Shown piece after piece: positions 1 through 8,802 of a stretch of 64,000 bases of DNA. Each line of letters begins with the position of its first letter. The stretch's first letter is position 1. Source of the stretch: Tessaracoccus flavescens (GTDB lineage: Bacteria > Actinomycetota > Actinomycetes > Propionibacteriales > Propionibacteriaceae); contig NZ_CP019607.1 in the NCBI RefSeq assembly GCF_001998865.1, forward strand, positions 310,001 to 374,000, given 5' to 3'. A program made the position numbers and the translations under genes. The notes under the pieces were generated by a model, which made no database searches, was not told where the DNA came from, and was given only the letters and a program-made list of their open reading frames with translations.

Positions 1-392
1 CGCAGATACCTCCTCAGCCGTGCCCCTGCGCCGCGCTCACGACGTTCGAACAGGTCGATCACCTTCTCGGCGCCGCGCGGCACCACCGTCGCGGGCGTCG
101 GCGCACCGTCGGTCCGCGGGCTGAACACGGCGTAGCCGGGATCGAGGGCGACGAGATCGAGCTGTTCCCTCGTGCTGCTGCCGAGCAGCGAGAAGTAGTG
201 GTCGAACACCTCCGGCATCAGGTACCAGGAGGGACCGGTGTCGAAGCGGAAGCCGTCCCGGTCGAAGCGTCCCGCGCGACCACCCAGCTCCTCGCGGGCC
301 TCCAGCAGTTCGACCTCATGCCCGTCGCGGGCGAGCAGAGCAGCTGTCGCGAGCCCCGCGACGCCGCCTCCGACGACGACGACCCGGCTCAC
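1..392 (-). CDS. crtI: Phytoene desaturase CrtI, N-terminal part (runs off the left edge)
   Basis: FAD-dependent phytoene desaturase that introduces double bases of conjugation into phytoene during carotenoid synthesis; about 130 residues are present. The N-terminus reads as a dinucleotide-binding beta-alpha-beta fold, VVVVGGGVAGLATAALLA, followed by an acidic strand end (ELLEAREELGGRAGRF) and the family segment FDTGPSWYLMP. The GTG start at 392 overlaps the crtB stop in a GTGA, the coupling pattern used across this genome. It is the third gene of a crtE-crtB-crtI operon. CrtI cannot be separated from a CrtN or CrtD relative because the C-terminus is outside the window. Confidence 0.88.
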   Translation of the reverse strand, partial: MSRVVVVGGGVAGLATAALLARDGHEVELLEAREELGGRAGRFDRDGFRFDTGPSWYLMPEVFDHYFSLLGSSTREQLDLVALDPGYAVFSPRTDGAPTPATVVPRGAEKVIDLFERRERGAGARLRRYL

Positions 393-1261
393 GCCCTGAC
401 CAGCCAACCGGATGCGACGACCCTGCCGATCAGCAGCGCCTTGACCGAGTTGGGCACGCTCACCCGACGCTGGTACAGCTCCTCGACGCTTGTGCGTTCG
501 ATCCGGTCCACGACCTCCGCGAACAGCGCAGTCGCGGAGCGCACCGCGATTCTCGCGTCCCTCGGCAGGAGCCGCACGGCCTCGTCCGCGGTGCGGAGCT
601 GGTCGCGGATCTGACCGATCCAGCTGTCCCGTGCGGCGGTGTCGAGCCGGCCTGCAGCACCGAGATAGCTGCGCGACAGCTGCCCCGTGTCCTCGGCGAG
701 GTCCCGCAGGAAGTTGATGTCTTGGAAGGCGGCCCCGAGAGCGCGCGCCCCGGCCTCCAGGCGTTCGGTCTCCTCGGGGCTGTAGCACCGGCCCTTGACG
801 AAGACGCGCAGGCACATCAGACCGACCACCTCCGCGGAGCCGTAGACGTAGGCGTCATGTTCGTCGCGGTCGAGGCTGCGTTGCTCGGCGAGGTCGGAGC
901 GCATCGACGCGAAGAACGGATCCACCAGTTCGAGCGTGATGCCACATTCGCGGGCGGTGCAGGCGAACGCGTGGATGACCAGGTCGCTGCTGTAGCCGGA
1001 GTCCATGGCCCGGTGCGTCTCCGCCACGAACCGCGCGAGCGAGGCCTCCTGCTCACCAAGGGCTAGCCCGGCCCCCGCCGCGACGCCGTCTACCAGTTCG
1101 TCTGCGACCCTGACAAGGGCGTAGATGTTGCGGATGTGCTGTCGGTGCCGCCTGCCGAAGAGCCTCGTCGCCGCGCCGAACGAGGTCGAGTAGGAGGCGA
1201 TCACCTGGTTCGCCGCTCGCTCGGCCGTCGCCCGGTAACGCTGGAGCGGGGTCCCCGTCAC
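389..1261 (-). CDS. crtB: Phytoene synthase (squalene/phytoene synthase family)
   Basis: Condenses two geranylgeranyl diphosphates to phytoene, the first committed step of carotenoid synthesis. The 290-residue product carries both aspartate-rich motifs: ADELVDG in YALVRVADELVDG and DINFLRDLAEDTG. The early SYSTSFG segment is also typical. The open frame extends upstream to 1402, but the GTG at 1261 overlaps the crtE stop in a GTGA, and the residues upstream of it do not look like the family, so 1261 is preferred. The gene lies between crtE and crtI, both coupled by 4-base overlaps. Confidence 0.9.
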   Translation of the reverse strand: MTGTPLQRYRATAERAANQVIASYSTSFGAATRLFGRRHRQHIRNIYALVRVADELVDGVAAGAGLALGEQEASLARFVAETHRAMDSGYSSDLVIHAFACTARECGITLELVDPFFASMRSDLAEQRSLDRDEHDAYVYGSAEVVGLMCLRVFVKGRCYSPEETERLEAGARALGAAFQDINFLRDLAEDTGQLSRSYLGAAGRLDTAARDSWIGQIRDQLRTADEAVRLLPRDARIAVRSATALFAEVVDRIERTSVEELYQRRVSVPNSVKALLIGRVVASGWLVRA

Positions 1262-2304
1262 GACTGCCTCCCCTCGAGGTCGTGCTGGATCCTCAGCAGG
1301 ACGAGTCGGGTGGCGCCAGGAAGCGCGCCACCTGTGATGAGCTGCCGGGTCGAGTGCAGCTGCTCCTCCACCAGGTCCTCGACGAAGCGGCGGGCGCCGC
1401 ACTCCTCCAGCAGGGCGACGATCTCGAGCGCCTGGTCCCCGGTGAGTTCATGCGTGCCGAGCAGGGGCTCGATGCGTCCCCACTGCGCGCTGCCACGGGC
1501 ATGCGCGACGAGGGCGGTCTGCTTTCCTTCGCGTAGGTCGGACCACCGGTCCTTGCCGTGCAGGCTTGCCTCCCCGAAGGTGGAGAGGAGATCGTCCTGG
1601 AGCTGATAGACGAGTCCGAGGCGCCCGCCGATGGCGGCGAGGGTCTCCTCGAGCGCACGCGGCGCACCGGCCAGGATCGCCGCGAGGCGCAGCGGAAGCT
1701 CACAGGTGTAGGCGGCCGTCTTCCAGGTGGTCATGTCGACGACGGTCGCGATGTCGGGCTCGATCACCCCGACGCTCAGTGCCACGTCGGCATGCTCCCC
1801 CGCCACGGTCTCCGTGACGATCCGCTCGAGGTGGTCGAGCACCCGAAGCCGCACCTCACGGGTCGTGTCGATCCGGGCGAACCGCAGATGGGAGGCGCTC
1901 GTGAGCAGGTCACCCATGAGGATCGCGCTGCTGTGCGCCCAGTTCAGGTCGCCATGGTCCTCGACGAGGGTGCCGACCAGGTTGGGATGTCCGCGACGCA
2001 GCAGGTCGCCGTCGATCACGTCGTCATGGAGCAGGAACGCGAGATGCAACAGCTCGACGGCGACGCTGAGCTCGACCGCTGTCCGCCACCCGAGCCCGTC
2101 CGGGCGGAGCGTGTCGAAGACCTCGAGCAGCATCCGTGGGCGGAGCAGCTTCCCCCCGAGGGAGTTCTCGCGGGCAAGTTCCCACAGCCGTTCGAACTGC
2201 GCTCCGAAGCGCATCGCGTCGCGGGAGCGCTCAGCGAAGAAGGCCTCAAGCTCGGCCTGGACCAGTTCCTCCCATGTCGAGGTCTCCGGGGCGGGGGCGC
2301 TCAC
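1258..2304 (-). CDS. crtE: Polyprenyl (geranylgeranyl) diphosphate synthase
   Basis: Trans-isoprenyl diphosphate synthase that supplies GGPP to the downstream phytoene synthase. In 348 residues it shows the first aspartate-rich motif HDDVIDGD, the GGKLLRPRM segment near the N-terminus, and a second motif QLQDDLLSTFGE. The second motif is the DDLL-x-FG variant common in actinobacterial GGPP synthases. The start is GTG (protein begins MSAPAPETSTWEELV). It is the first gene of the crt operon; idsA would be an equally valid name. Product chain length is inferred from the operon and not read from the sequence. Confidence 0.86.
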   Translation of the reverse strand: MSAPAPETSTWEELVQAELEAFFAERSRDAMRFGAQFERLWELARENSLGGKLLRPRMLLEVFDTLRPDGLGWRTAVELSVAVELLHLAFLLHDDVIDGDLLRRGHPNLVGTLVEDHGDLNWAHSSAILMGDLLTSASHLRFARIDTTREVRLRVLDHLERIVTETVAGEHADVALSVGVIEPDIATVVDMTTWKTAAYTCELPLRLAAILAGAPRALEETLAAIGGRLGLVYQLQDDLLSTFGEASLHGKDRWSDLREGKQTALVAHARGSAQWGRIEPLLGTHELTGDQALEIVALLEECGARRFVEDLVEEQLHSTRQLITGGALPGATRLVLLRIQHDLEGRQS

Positions 2305-2347
2305 GCGTGGTGCCGCTCATCGCCTGCAGCAGGCGCCTCGAATTCAG

Positions 2348-2359
2348 CAGTGTTCACTG
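2348..2359. promoter_or_regulatory. 12-bp palindrome upstream of the crt operon, candidate operator
   Basis: CAGTGTTCACTG is a perfect palindrome (CAGTG arms, 2-bp centre) lying 43 bases before the crtE start codon. A second inverted repeat, ATCATG-ACC-CATGAT, sits at 2383-2397. The 134-base gap also has to hold the end of rlmN transcripts; the short CCCG-AAAA-CGGG at 2401-2412 may be part of that. Binding by a carotenoid regulator such as a MerR/CarH-type protein is inference only. Confidence 0.3.
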
Positions 2360-2438
2360 GTCCCCCTGTCTTCCGATCACCCATCATGACCCATGATCGA
2401 CCCGAAAACGGGCCGAATCGCGGATTGATCGGCGAACC

Positions 2439-3563
2439 TCAGGGCCCGGAGACGCTCGCCGCGAGCTGACCGCAGGCGCCGTCGATCTCCTGGCCGCGGG
2501 TGTCGCGGAGGGTGACCGGGACCCCGCGCCGCTCGAGGGTCTCGATGAAGGCGACCTCGTCGGCCTTGCGGGAAGCGGTCCACTTCGAGCCGGGGGTGGG
2601 GTTCAACGGGATGAGGTTGACGTGCACCCAGCCCCAGTCTCCGCGGCGCTTGAGCACCTTCGCGAGCAGCTCGGCGCGCTCGACCTGGTCGTTGATGTCG
2701 CGCATCATGGCGTACTCGATCGAGACCCGTCGCTTCGTCTTCTTCGCGTACTCCCACGCGGCGTCGACGACCTCGTCGACCTTCCACCGGTTGTTGATCG
2801 GGACGATCTCGTCGCGCAGTTCGTCGTCGGGGGCGTGCAGCGACACGGCGAGCGTCAGCGGCAGCCCCTCGTCGGTGAGCCGGTTGATCTGGGGGACGAG
2901 GCCGACGGTCGAGACAGTGATGTGGCGGGCGCTCATGCCGAAGCCGTTGGGGCTCGGCTCCACGAAGGTGCGGATCGAGCCCATGACCGCGTTGTAGTTG
3001 GCGAGCGGCTCACCCATGCCCATGAAGACGATGTTGTTGAGGCGCCCGGTGGCTCCAGGCACGACCCCGGAGGCGATCTGCTGGTCGGCTGCAAGCACCT
3101 GGGCGGTGATCTCGCCCTGGGACAGGTTGCGCTTCAGGCCGCCCTGGCCGGTGGCGCAGAAGGGGCAGGCCATGCCGCAGCCGGCCTGCGAGGAGATGCA
3201 CAGCGTCGTCCGGTTCGGGTAGCGCATCAGCACCGACTCGAGCAGCGAACCGTCGTGCAGCTTCCACAGCGTCTTGACGGTGCTGCCGTCGTCCGTGGTG
3301 CGGCGGGTGACCTGCTCCAGCAGGTTCGGGAACAGCTGCTCACCGAGATCCGTGCGGATCGCGGCGGGCAGATCGGTGAAGTTGGCGGCGTCGACCTCCA
3401 GCCGGTCAAAGACGTGCCGGGAGATCTGGTCGGCGCGGAAGCGCGGAAGGCCGAGCTTCTCCGTCGCCTCGACGCGCTCCTCGGGAGCAAGGTCGAGCCA
3501 GTGCTTCGGCGGCTTCCCGCGGCGGGGAGCCTCGAACACGAGAGGCAGGGAGGTTGGAGACAC
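2439..3563 (-). CDS. rlmN: Dual-specificity 23S rRNA/tRNA methyltransferase RlmN
   Basis: Radical-SAM enzyme that methylates C2 of A2503 in 23S rRNA and A37 in some tRNAs. The 374-residue product has the cluster motif C129-GMA-C133-PF-C136 followed by ATGQGG, the SAM-contact region FMGMGEP, and a late cysteine in IDGACGQLA that fits the methyl-carrying Cys of the family. N-terminal segments ([14 protein letters not shown]) also match. It follows cdsA on the same strand after an 18-base gap, the usual actinobacterial order. Confidence 0.95.
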   Translation of the reverse strand: MSPTSLPLVFEAPRRGKPPKHWLDLAPEERVEATEKLGLPRFRADQISRHVFDRLEVDAANFTDLPAAIRTDLGEQLFPNLLEQVTRRTTDDGSTVKTLWKLHDGSLLESVLMRYPNRTTLCISSQAGCGMACPFCATGQGGLKRNLSQGEITAQVLAADQQIASGVVPGATGRLNNIVFMGMGEPLANYNAVMGSIRTFVEPSPNGFGMSARHITVSTVGLVPQINRLTDEGLPLTLAVSLHAPDDELRDEIVPINNRWKVDEVVDAAWEYAKKTKRRVSIEYAMMRDINDQVERAELLAKVLKRRGDWGWVHVNLIPLNPTPGSKWTASRKADEVAFIETLERRGVPVTLRDTRGQEIDGACGQLAASVSGP

Positions 3564-3581
3564 GCGCTTGTCCTTCCGGCG

Positions 3582-4445
3582 TCAGCCGCCGACGGTGAGA
3601 TGGAGAATCGCCCAGCCCACCGGCATGGCCACGAGCAGCGAATCGAGACGATCCATGATGCCGCCGTGACCCGGCAGGAAGTTGGACATGTCCTTCAAGC
3701 CTACGTCGCGCTTGATCAAGGATTCAACCAGGTCGCCGACGGTGCCAGCGAGGCTGAGCAGGACGCCGAGCAGCAACCCGATCACCCAGGAGATGTCGAG
3801 CAGGAAGATCGCGGAAAGCACGCCGATGGCCCCCGCGAAGACGAGTCCGCCGACGAAGCCCTCCCAGGTCTTGCTCGGGCTGATCTTCGGCGCCATCTTG
3901 TGCCTGCCGAGGGTCACTCCGGTCACGTAGGCACCTGTGTCGGAGCCGATCACGCACATCACGATCACCAGGATCCGCAGCGTTCCGTTCTCGGCCGCGA
4001 GCAGCAGCGGAACGGAGCCACCGAGCAGAGGGATGTAAGCGAGGATGAACGCGCTGGCCGACACGTCCTGGATGAAGCCGTCCTGTCCCCCGCGCAGGCG
4101 CAGCGTGAGCGAGACGATCATCGTCAGGCACAGGCAGATCAGCATGAACGCCGTCGGCGTCACCGTCAGCTTGGCCATCACGGCTGCGTAGGCGCCGAGG
4201 ATGGACACGACCGTCCCGATCACGATCGGCACGATCTCGGAACGCATGCCCTTGAGTTGGAGCGCCCGGTGCACCTCGACGGTGCCGAGCGCGAGCGCGG
4301 CGCCCGCGAAGAGGGCGAAGAACCACGGGGCCCACAGCAGCCCGACGGCGACCGCGGCGAACAGGCCGACTCCGACGCCGATGGCAGCCGGGAGGTCCCG
4401 GCCGGCCTTCGACGTCTTGGTGATCGCAGCCTGCCCGTCGGTCAT
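3582..4445 (-). CDS. cdsA: Phosphatidate cytidylyltransferase CdsA
   Basis: Integral membrane enzyme that makes CDP-diacylglycerol from phosphatidic acid and CTP. The 287-residue protein is strongly hydrophobic with about eight membrane segments and has the family signature SPSKTWEGFVGG near residue 205, plus the metal-binding end region GHGGIMDRLDSL. Its ATG overlaps the frr stop by one base (TGATG), so the two are translationally coupled. Confidence 0.94.
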   Translation of the reverse strand: MTDGQAAITKTSKAGRDLPAAIGVGVGLFAAVAVGLLWAPWFFALFAGAALALGTVEVHRALQLKGMRSEIVPIVIGTVVSILGAYAAVMAKLTVTPTAFMLICLCLTMIVSLTLRLRGGQDGFIQDVSASAFILAYIPLLGGSVPLLLAAENGTLRILVIVMCVIGSDTGAYVTGVTLGRHKMAPKISPSKTWEGFVGGLVFAGAIGVLSAIFLLDISWVIGLLLGVLLSLAGTVGDLVESLIKRDVGLKDMSNFLPGHGGIMDRLDSLLVAMPVGWAILHLTVGG

Positions 4446-5002
4446 CAGACTTCGGCCAGCTCGGCTTCCTTGGTCTTGAGCACCTCGTCGACGCTCTCCA
4501 CGAACCTCTTCGTGGTGCCGTCGAGGGCCTTCTCGGCGCGGACGAGGTCGTCCTCGCTGATCTCGCCGTCCTTCTGGAGCTTCTTCAGCTGGTCGTTGGC
4601 GTGGCGGCGGATGTTGCGCACGGCGATGCGCGCGTCCTCGGCCTTGCCCTTGGCCATCTTGATGTACTCCCTGCGGCGTTCCTCGGTCAGCTGCGGCATC
4701 ACGATGCGCACGGCGTTACCGTCATTGCCGGGGTTGACGCCCAGGTCGGCATCGCGGATGGCCTTCTCGATGGCACCGATGGCGCTGCGGTCGAAGGGGG
4801 TGATCAGCAACGAGCGGGGATCGGGAGAGGTGAACTGGGCGAGCTGCTGCAAGGGCGTCGGCGCACCGTAGTAGTCGGCCTGGATCTTGCTGAACATCGC
4901 AGGATGCGCGCGTCCCGTGCGGATCGTGGCCATGTCCTCGCGGGCGTGGTCCACCGCCTGCTGCATCTTCGTGGAGGCTTCCTGCTGGATTTCGGCGATC
5001 AT
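4445..5002 (-). CDS. frr: Ribosome recycling factor
   Basis: Splits post-termination ribosomes together with EF-G. The length of 185 residues is standard and the protein is recognisable along its whole length: the HAREDMATIRTGRAHP segment, the PLQQLA loop and the long C-terminal helix with EERRREYIKMAKGKAEDARIAVRNIRR. It sits between pyrH and cdsA in the conserved rpsB-tsf-pyrH-frr-cdsA order. Confidence 0.97.
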   Translation of the reverse strand: MIAEIQQEASTKMQQAVDHAREDMATIRTGRAHPAMFSKIQADYYGAPTPLQQLAQFTSPDPRSLLITPFDRSAIGAIEKAIRDADLGVNPGNDGNAVRIVMPQLTEERRREYIKMAKGKAEDARIAVRNIRRHANDQLKKLQKDGEISEDDLVRAEKALDGTTKRFVESVDEVLKTKEAELAEV

Positions 5003-5034
5003 GTTTGACGGCTCCTAATGCCTGGACGGTTTTC

Positions 5035-5742
5035 TTAGCGGGTGACGATGGTTCCGATGGGCTCACCCGCGACTGCGCGGGCGATGTTGCCTGGCTCGGA
5101 CAGGGAGAAGAACACGAGGTTGAGGTTGTTGTCGCGGGCAAGCGAGATCGCGGTGGCGTCTGCGACCTTCAGATCCTCGGTCAGGAACTGGTCGTGCGTG
5201 AGGGTGTCGAACTTCTTCGCGTCCGCGTGGACCTTCGGGTCCTTGTCGTAGACGCCGTCGACGCCCTGCTTGCCCATCAGGAGCACCTCGGCACCGATCT
5301 CGAGGGCGCGCTGCGCTGCGACGGTGTCGGTCGAGAAGTAGGGCATGCCTGAGCCTGCGCCGAAGATCACGAGTCGGCCCTTCTCCAGGTGGCGCTCGGC
5401 GCGACGCGGGATGTAGGGCTCTGCGACCTGGGCCATCGAGATGGCGGACTGCACGCGGGTCTCGATGCCCGCCTTCTCGCAGAAGTCCTGCAACGCGATC
5501 GAGTTCATCACGGTGCCGAGCATGCCCATGTAGTCGGCGCGGTCGCGGGCCATGCCGTTCCTGGAGAGCTCAGCACCCCGGAAGTAGTTGCCGCCTCCGA
5601 CGACCACCGCCACCTGGGTCCCGCTGCGGACCACGTCGGCGATCTGCTGGGCGATGTTCGACACGATCACAGGATCGACGCCGAGCTTGCCCCCTCCGAA
5701 CTCCTCGCCGGACAGTTTCAACAACACTCGCTGGTATGCCAC
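5035..5742 (-). CDS. pyrH: UMP kinase PyrH
   Basis: Hexameric UMP kinase of the amino acid kinase superfamily, phosphorylating UMP to UDP for pyrimidine nucleotide supply. The 235-residue product starts [17 protein letters not shown] and carries the [11 protein letters not shown] loop, [17 protein letters not shown] and the Asp-containing [14 protein letters not shown] region. The start is GTG at 5742, supported by a GAGGAGGT ribosome-binding sequence at 5746-5754; the upstream open frame overlaps tsf and is discarded. Confidence 0.96.
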   Translation of the reverse strand: MAYQRVLLKLSGEEFGGGKLGVDPVIVSNIAQQIADVVRSGTQVAVVVGGGNYFRGAELSRNGMARDRADYMGMLGTVMNSIALQDFCEKAGIETRVQSAISMAQVAEPYIPRRAERHLEKGRLVIFGAGSGMPYFSTDTVAAQRALEIGAEVLLMGKQGVDGVYDKDPKVHADAKKFDTLTHDQFLTEDLKVADATAISLARDNNLNLVFFSLSEPGNIARAVAGEPIGTIVTR

Positions 5743-5776
5743 CAGACCTCCTCGACTGACTGTGCTTGGACATGGC

Positions 5777-5812
5777 ACGTGCGCCGCGACCCTCACAGGT
5801 CGCGGCGCACGT
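5777..5812 (-). terminator. Perfect 15-bp hairpin between tsf and pyrH
   Basis: The arms at 5777-5791 and 5798-5812 are exact reverse complements around the loop ctcaca. Neither strand has a run of U after the stem. It lies 28 bases past the tsf stop, inside what is usually one transcription unit, so it may be a U-less GC terminator, an attenuator or an mRNA end that sets tsf above pyrH expression. Confidence 0.6.
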
Positions 5813-5840
5813 AACTCTACTTCACTGAGAGCGGAAGCGC

Positions 5841-6650
5841 TCAGGCGCCGATGGCGAAGCGCACGAAGCGCACGATCTCGGTGTTGCCGTCCCGGAGGGC
5901 GGCGCCGACGGTCTTCTTGTCTTCCCACACGGCGGGCTGGTCCACGAGGACGACGTCCTTGTAGTAGCCACCGACGCGTCCCTCGACGATGCGCGGGAGG
6001 GCGGCCTCGGGCTTGCCCTCCTCCTTCGCGGTCGCCTCGGCGATGCGACGCTCGTTCTCGACGAGGTCGGCCGGGACGTCCTCGCGGTGGACCCACTGCG
6101 GGGACATGGAGGCGATCTGGAGAGCGACGTGGTGAGCCAGCTCCTCCGAGCCCTTGTACTCGACGAGCACGCCGACCTGCGGGGGCAGGTCAGCTGCACG
6201 ACGGTGCAGGTAGAGGTGCGTGTCACCGTCGAAGTTGGCGACGTTGGCCACGGACAGGTTCTCGCCGATTTTGGCGCCCAGCTCCTGGACGGCGTCGCCG
6301 ACCTTCGCGCCGGAGGCCAGCGGGGCCTCGTTCGCGGAGGCGACGTCGGTCGCACCGGAGGCAAGGACGGCGGCAAGGATCTCATCGGCCAGGCCGACGA
6401 ACTCGGCGTTCTTCGCGACGAAGTCGGTCTCGGCGGCGAACTGGACGAGGGCGCCCTCGCGGCCTGCGACGATGCCGTTGGTGGCCTCGCGGTCGGCGCG
6501 CTTGGCGGCCTTTGCCAGGCCGGAGATGCGCAGGCCCTCGACGGCCTTGTCAAAATCGCCGTCGGCCTCGACGAGGGCCTTCTTGGCGTCCATCATGCCC
6601 GCGCCGGTTGCGTCGCGGAGCTTCTTCACGTCAGCGGCAGTGATTGCCAT
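5841..6650 (-). CDS. tsf: Translation elongation factor Ts
   Basis: Nucleotide exchange factor for EF-Tu. The 269 residues begin with the UBA-like domain [19 protein letters not shown], followed by the EF-Tu contact motif [10 protein letters not shown] near residue 80. It follows rpsB after a 29-base gap and is followed by a strong hairpin. Confidence 0.97.
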   Translation of the reverse strand: MAITAADVKKLRDATGAGMMDAKKALVEADGDFDKAVEGLRISGLAKAAKRADREATNGIVAGREGALVQFAAETDFVAKNAEFVGLADEILAAVLASGATDVASANEAPLASGAKVGDAVQELGAKIGENLSVANVANFDGDTHLYLHRRAADLPPQVGVLVEYKGSEELAHHVALQIASMSPQWVHREDVPADLVENERRIAEATAKEEGKPEAALPRIVEGRVGGYYKDVVLVDQPAVWEDKKTVGAALRDGNTEIVRFVRFAIGA

Positions 6651-6679
6651 GGATGCTCGTTTCTGTGTGTCTCGGTGAC

Positions 6680-7603
6680 TCAGTTGGCTTCGGTGTCTGC
6701 GGGCTTCTCGGCCTCGGTCGCCTCAAGAGCGTCCGCGGCCTCGGCCAGCTCGACGGCAGGGGTCTCGGCGGTCTCGCCTGCGGCCTCGGCCAGTTCCTCA
6801 GCCTGCGCGTCAGTGGCCTCGGCGACAACCTCGGAGGGCTGCTCGGTGGCCAGGAGCTCGCGCTCCCAGTCGGGCATGGGCTCAGCCTCGGTCTGCTCGC
6901 CACCACGGCCGGAGGAGCGGTCCATCAGGCCCTCTGCCGCGGCGTCGGCGATGATGCGGGTGAGCAGGGCGACGGAGCGGATCGCGTCGTCGTTGCCCGG
7001 AACCGGGTAGTCGACCTCGTCGGGATCGCAGTTGGTGTCGAGGATGCCGACGATCGGGATGTTCAGCTTGCGGGCCTCGTCGACGGCGAGGTGCTCCTTC
7101 TTGGTGTCGACGATCCACACGGCCTGGGGAACCTTGACCATGTCACGGATGCCGCCAAGGGTCTTGTCGAGCTTGGTCTTCTCACGCTCGAGCTGCAGGA
7201 GCTCCTTCTTGGTGAGGCCGCTGCCCGCGACGTCGCTGAGATCCATGCCCTCAAGCTCCTTGAGGCGCTGGATGCGCTTGGCGACGGTGTGGAAGTTGGT
7301 GAGCATGCCGCCCAGCCAACGCTGGTTCACGTAGGGCATGCCGACGCGGGTCGCCTGCTCGGCGATGGCCTCCTGGGCCTGCTTCTTGGTGCCGACGAAC
7401 AGAACCTGGCCGCCGCGGGCGACGGTCGACTTGACGTAGTTGTACGCCTTGTCGATGTAGCGCAGCGAGAGCTGGAGGTCGATGATGTAGATGCCGTTGC
7501 GCTCGGTGAAGATGAATCGCTTCATCTTGGGGTTCCAGCGGCGGGTCTGATGCCCGAAGTGGACGCCTGCCTCGAGCAGCTGGCGGGTGGTGACGACGGC
7601 CAT
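6680..7603 (-). CDS. rpsB: 30S ribosomal protein S2
   Basis: Small-subunit protein. The 307-residue product starts [25 protein letters not shown] and contains [22 protein letters not shown] and [11 protein letters not shown]. The last ~65 residues are an Ala/Glu-rich acidic tail without structure, a feature of actinobacterial S2 proteins. The start at 7603 is fixed by the conserved N-terminus and an AAAGGA ribosome-binding sequence; the frame is open upstream to 7663 but that part is not S2. Confidence 0.97.
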   Translation of the reverse strand: MAVVTTRQLLEAGVHFGHQTRRWNPKMKRFIFTERNGIYIIDLQLSLRYIDKAYNYVKSTVARGGQVLFVGTKKQAQEAIAEQATRVGMPYVNQRWLGGMLTNFHTVAKRIQRLKELEGMDLSDVAGSGLTKKELLQLEREKTKLDKTLGGIRDMVKVPQAVWIVDTKKEHLAVDEARKLNIPIVGILDTNCDPDEVDYPVPGNDDAIRSVALLTRIIADAAAEGLMDRSSGRGGEQTEAEPMPDWERELLATEQPSEVVAEATDAQAEELAEAAGETAETPAVELAEAADALEATEAEKPADTEAN

Positions 7604-7792
7604 GGCCGGTCCTTTCGCGGCGAGCCACCGGCCCGCCTCAATTGGGTGGACGCGAACGCCCACGAGTGGTTACGTGTGACCCCTGACGAGGCCTTCCCTG
7701 ATGCGCCCGGATGCCGCACCCGCCGTGAGGCGGGACCACGCGGAAACCGCTTGGCGGCGCATGCGAAGTCAACCCATGAAGGTTGCCGGTCC

Positions 7793-7822
7793 ATGTTACC
7801 CCGCGCGCGGCGACGGCGACAA
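7793..7822 (-). promoter_or_regulatory. Candidate rpsB-tsf promoter
   Basis: On the minus strand TTGTCG (7817-7822) is followed 18 bases later by TAACAT (7793-7798). This would give an rpsB leader of about 180 bases, which contains a CCCGCC-GTGA-GGCGGG hairpin near 7724. The rest of the 7604-7897 gap holds nothing else I can identify. Confidence 0.4.
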
Positions 7823-7897
7823 ACCAGTCGAGGCCGCTCTGTCCACAGCCACGAAGGCACCTGCAACGACCGCCGGCGGGTGGCCGATCAAGAAGTC

Positions 7898-8800
7898 ATG
7901 CGCACACCGGTCCTCGCCATCGTCCTGCTCGTCCCGCTGCTCCTGGTTCCGCGGGTCGCGGCGGCCGACGGTCTCGCACTCGCCCCTCCTGTCGAGGGCG
8001 CCTCCGTCCGCGCGTTCGAGGACGTCGGCCGCTATGAGAAGGGCCACCGCGGCGTCGACCTGTCGGCAGACGTCGGTGTGAGGGTCCGGGCCGCCGCCGA
8101 GGGTCGCGTGCACTTCGCCGGCTCCGTCGCGGGCGTGCCGACCCTCAGCATCGATCACGGCAACGGTTGGCGCACGACCTATCAGCCCGTGCTCGCGTCC
8201 GTGAGTCGTGGCGAGGCCGTCGAGCAGGGCCAGGTGGTCGGTTCGCTTGGCGCGGGCCACTGCGTTCCCCGGGCCTGCCTGCACTGGGGCCTGACCGACG
8301 GCACGCGGTACGCCGATCCGATGGCCTATCTCACGACGCCGGAGATCCGGCTCGTTCCGCACGGCACGGAGCCGGTCCCTCCTCCCCCGGTGCTTGGCGC
8401 CGCCACGGCAGCGGGCCCCGTTGGCGGGCTGCCGGTCAGGGGAAGGCACACCTCCCCCTTCGGGATGCGCCGTCATCCCGTGACAGGGGTGTGGAAGCTG
8501 CACGACGGCACCGATCTCGCGGCCGCCTGCGGCACACCCGTCGTCGCACCGAGCCCAGGCACCGTCACAAGGGCCTACTTCCACGCGGCCTACGGCTGGC
8601 GGGTCTTCGTCGACCATGGCGGCGGGCTCGTCACCGCGTACAACCATCTGCCCGGGCTTGAGGTGCGCCCAGGCGTGGTGCTCCGGGCGGGGCAGCGGCT
8701 CGGCGTGGTCGGCAACACGGGGCTCTCGACGGGCTGCCACCTGCACTGGATGGCCTGGCAGGCGGGGCGCCTGATCGATCCGCTCACGTTGGTCACGTGA
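7898..8800 (+). CDS. Secreted M23-family peptidase with two LytM-like domains
   Basis: Likely peptidoglycan hydrolase or a cell-wall-binding non-catalytic relative. The 300-residue protein has a signal peptide (MRTPVLAIVLLVPLLLVPRV) and two tandem M23 folds. The second has a complete zinc site, HDGTD and HLHW. The first has HRGVD, but its second motif reads ACLHW, with Cys where the first His of HxH would be, so it may be degenerate. The start is ATG 7898, in frame with the signal peptide. It lies divergent from rpsB and convergent with xerC, 2 bases from its stop. Confidence 0.88.
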   Translation: MRTPVLAIVLLVPLLLVPRVAAADGLALAPPVEGASVRAFEDVGRYEKGHRGVDLSADVGVRVRAAAEGRVHFAGSVAGVPTLSIDHGNGWRTTYQPVLASVSRGEAVEQGQVVGSLGAGHCVPRACLHWGLTDGTRYADPMAYLTTPEIRLVPHGTEPVPPPPVLGAATAAGPVGGLPVRGRHTSPFGMRRHPVTGVWKLHDGTDLAAACGTPVVAPSPGTVTRAYFHAAYGWRVFVDHGGGLVTAYNHLPGLEVRPGVVLRAGQRLGVVGNTGLSTGCHLHWMAWQAGRLIDPLTLVT

Positions 8801-8802
8801 GC

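Noticed and set aside
2622..4871. A 749-codon plus-strand open frame across rlmN, cdsA and frr
   Set aside because: Its product is a low-complexity Asp/His/Arg/Gln-rich string; it is the antisense shadow of three well-recognised genes in GC-rich DNA.
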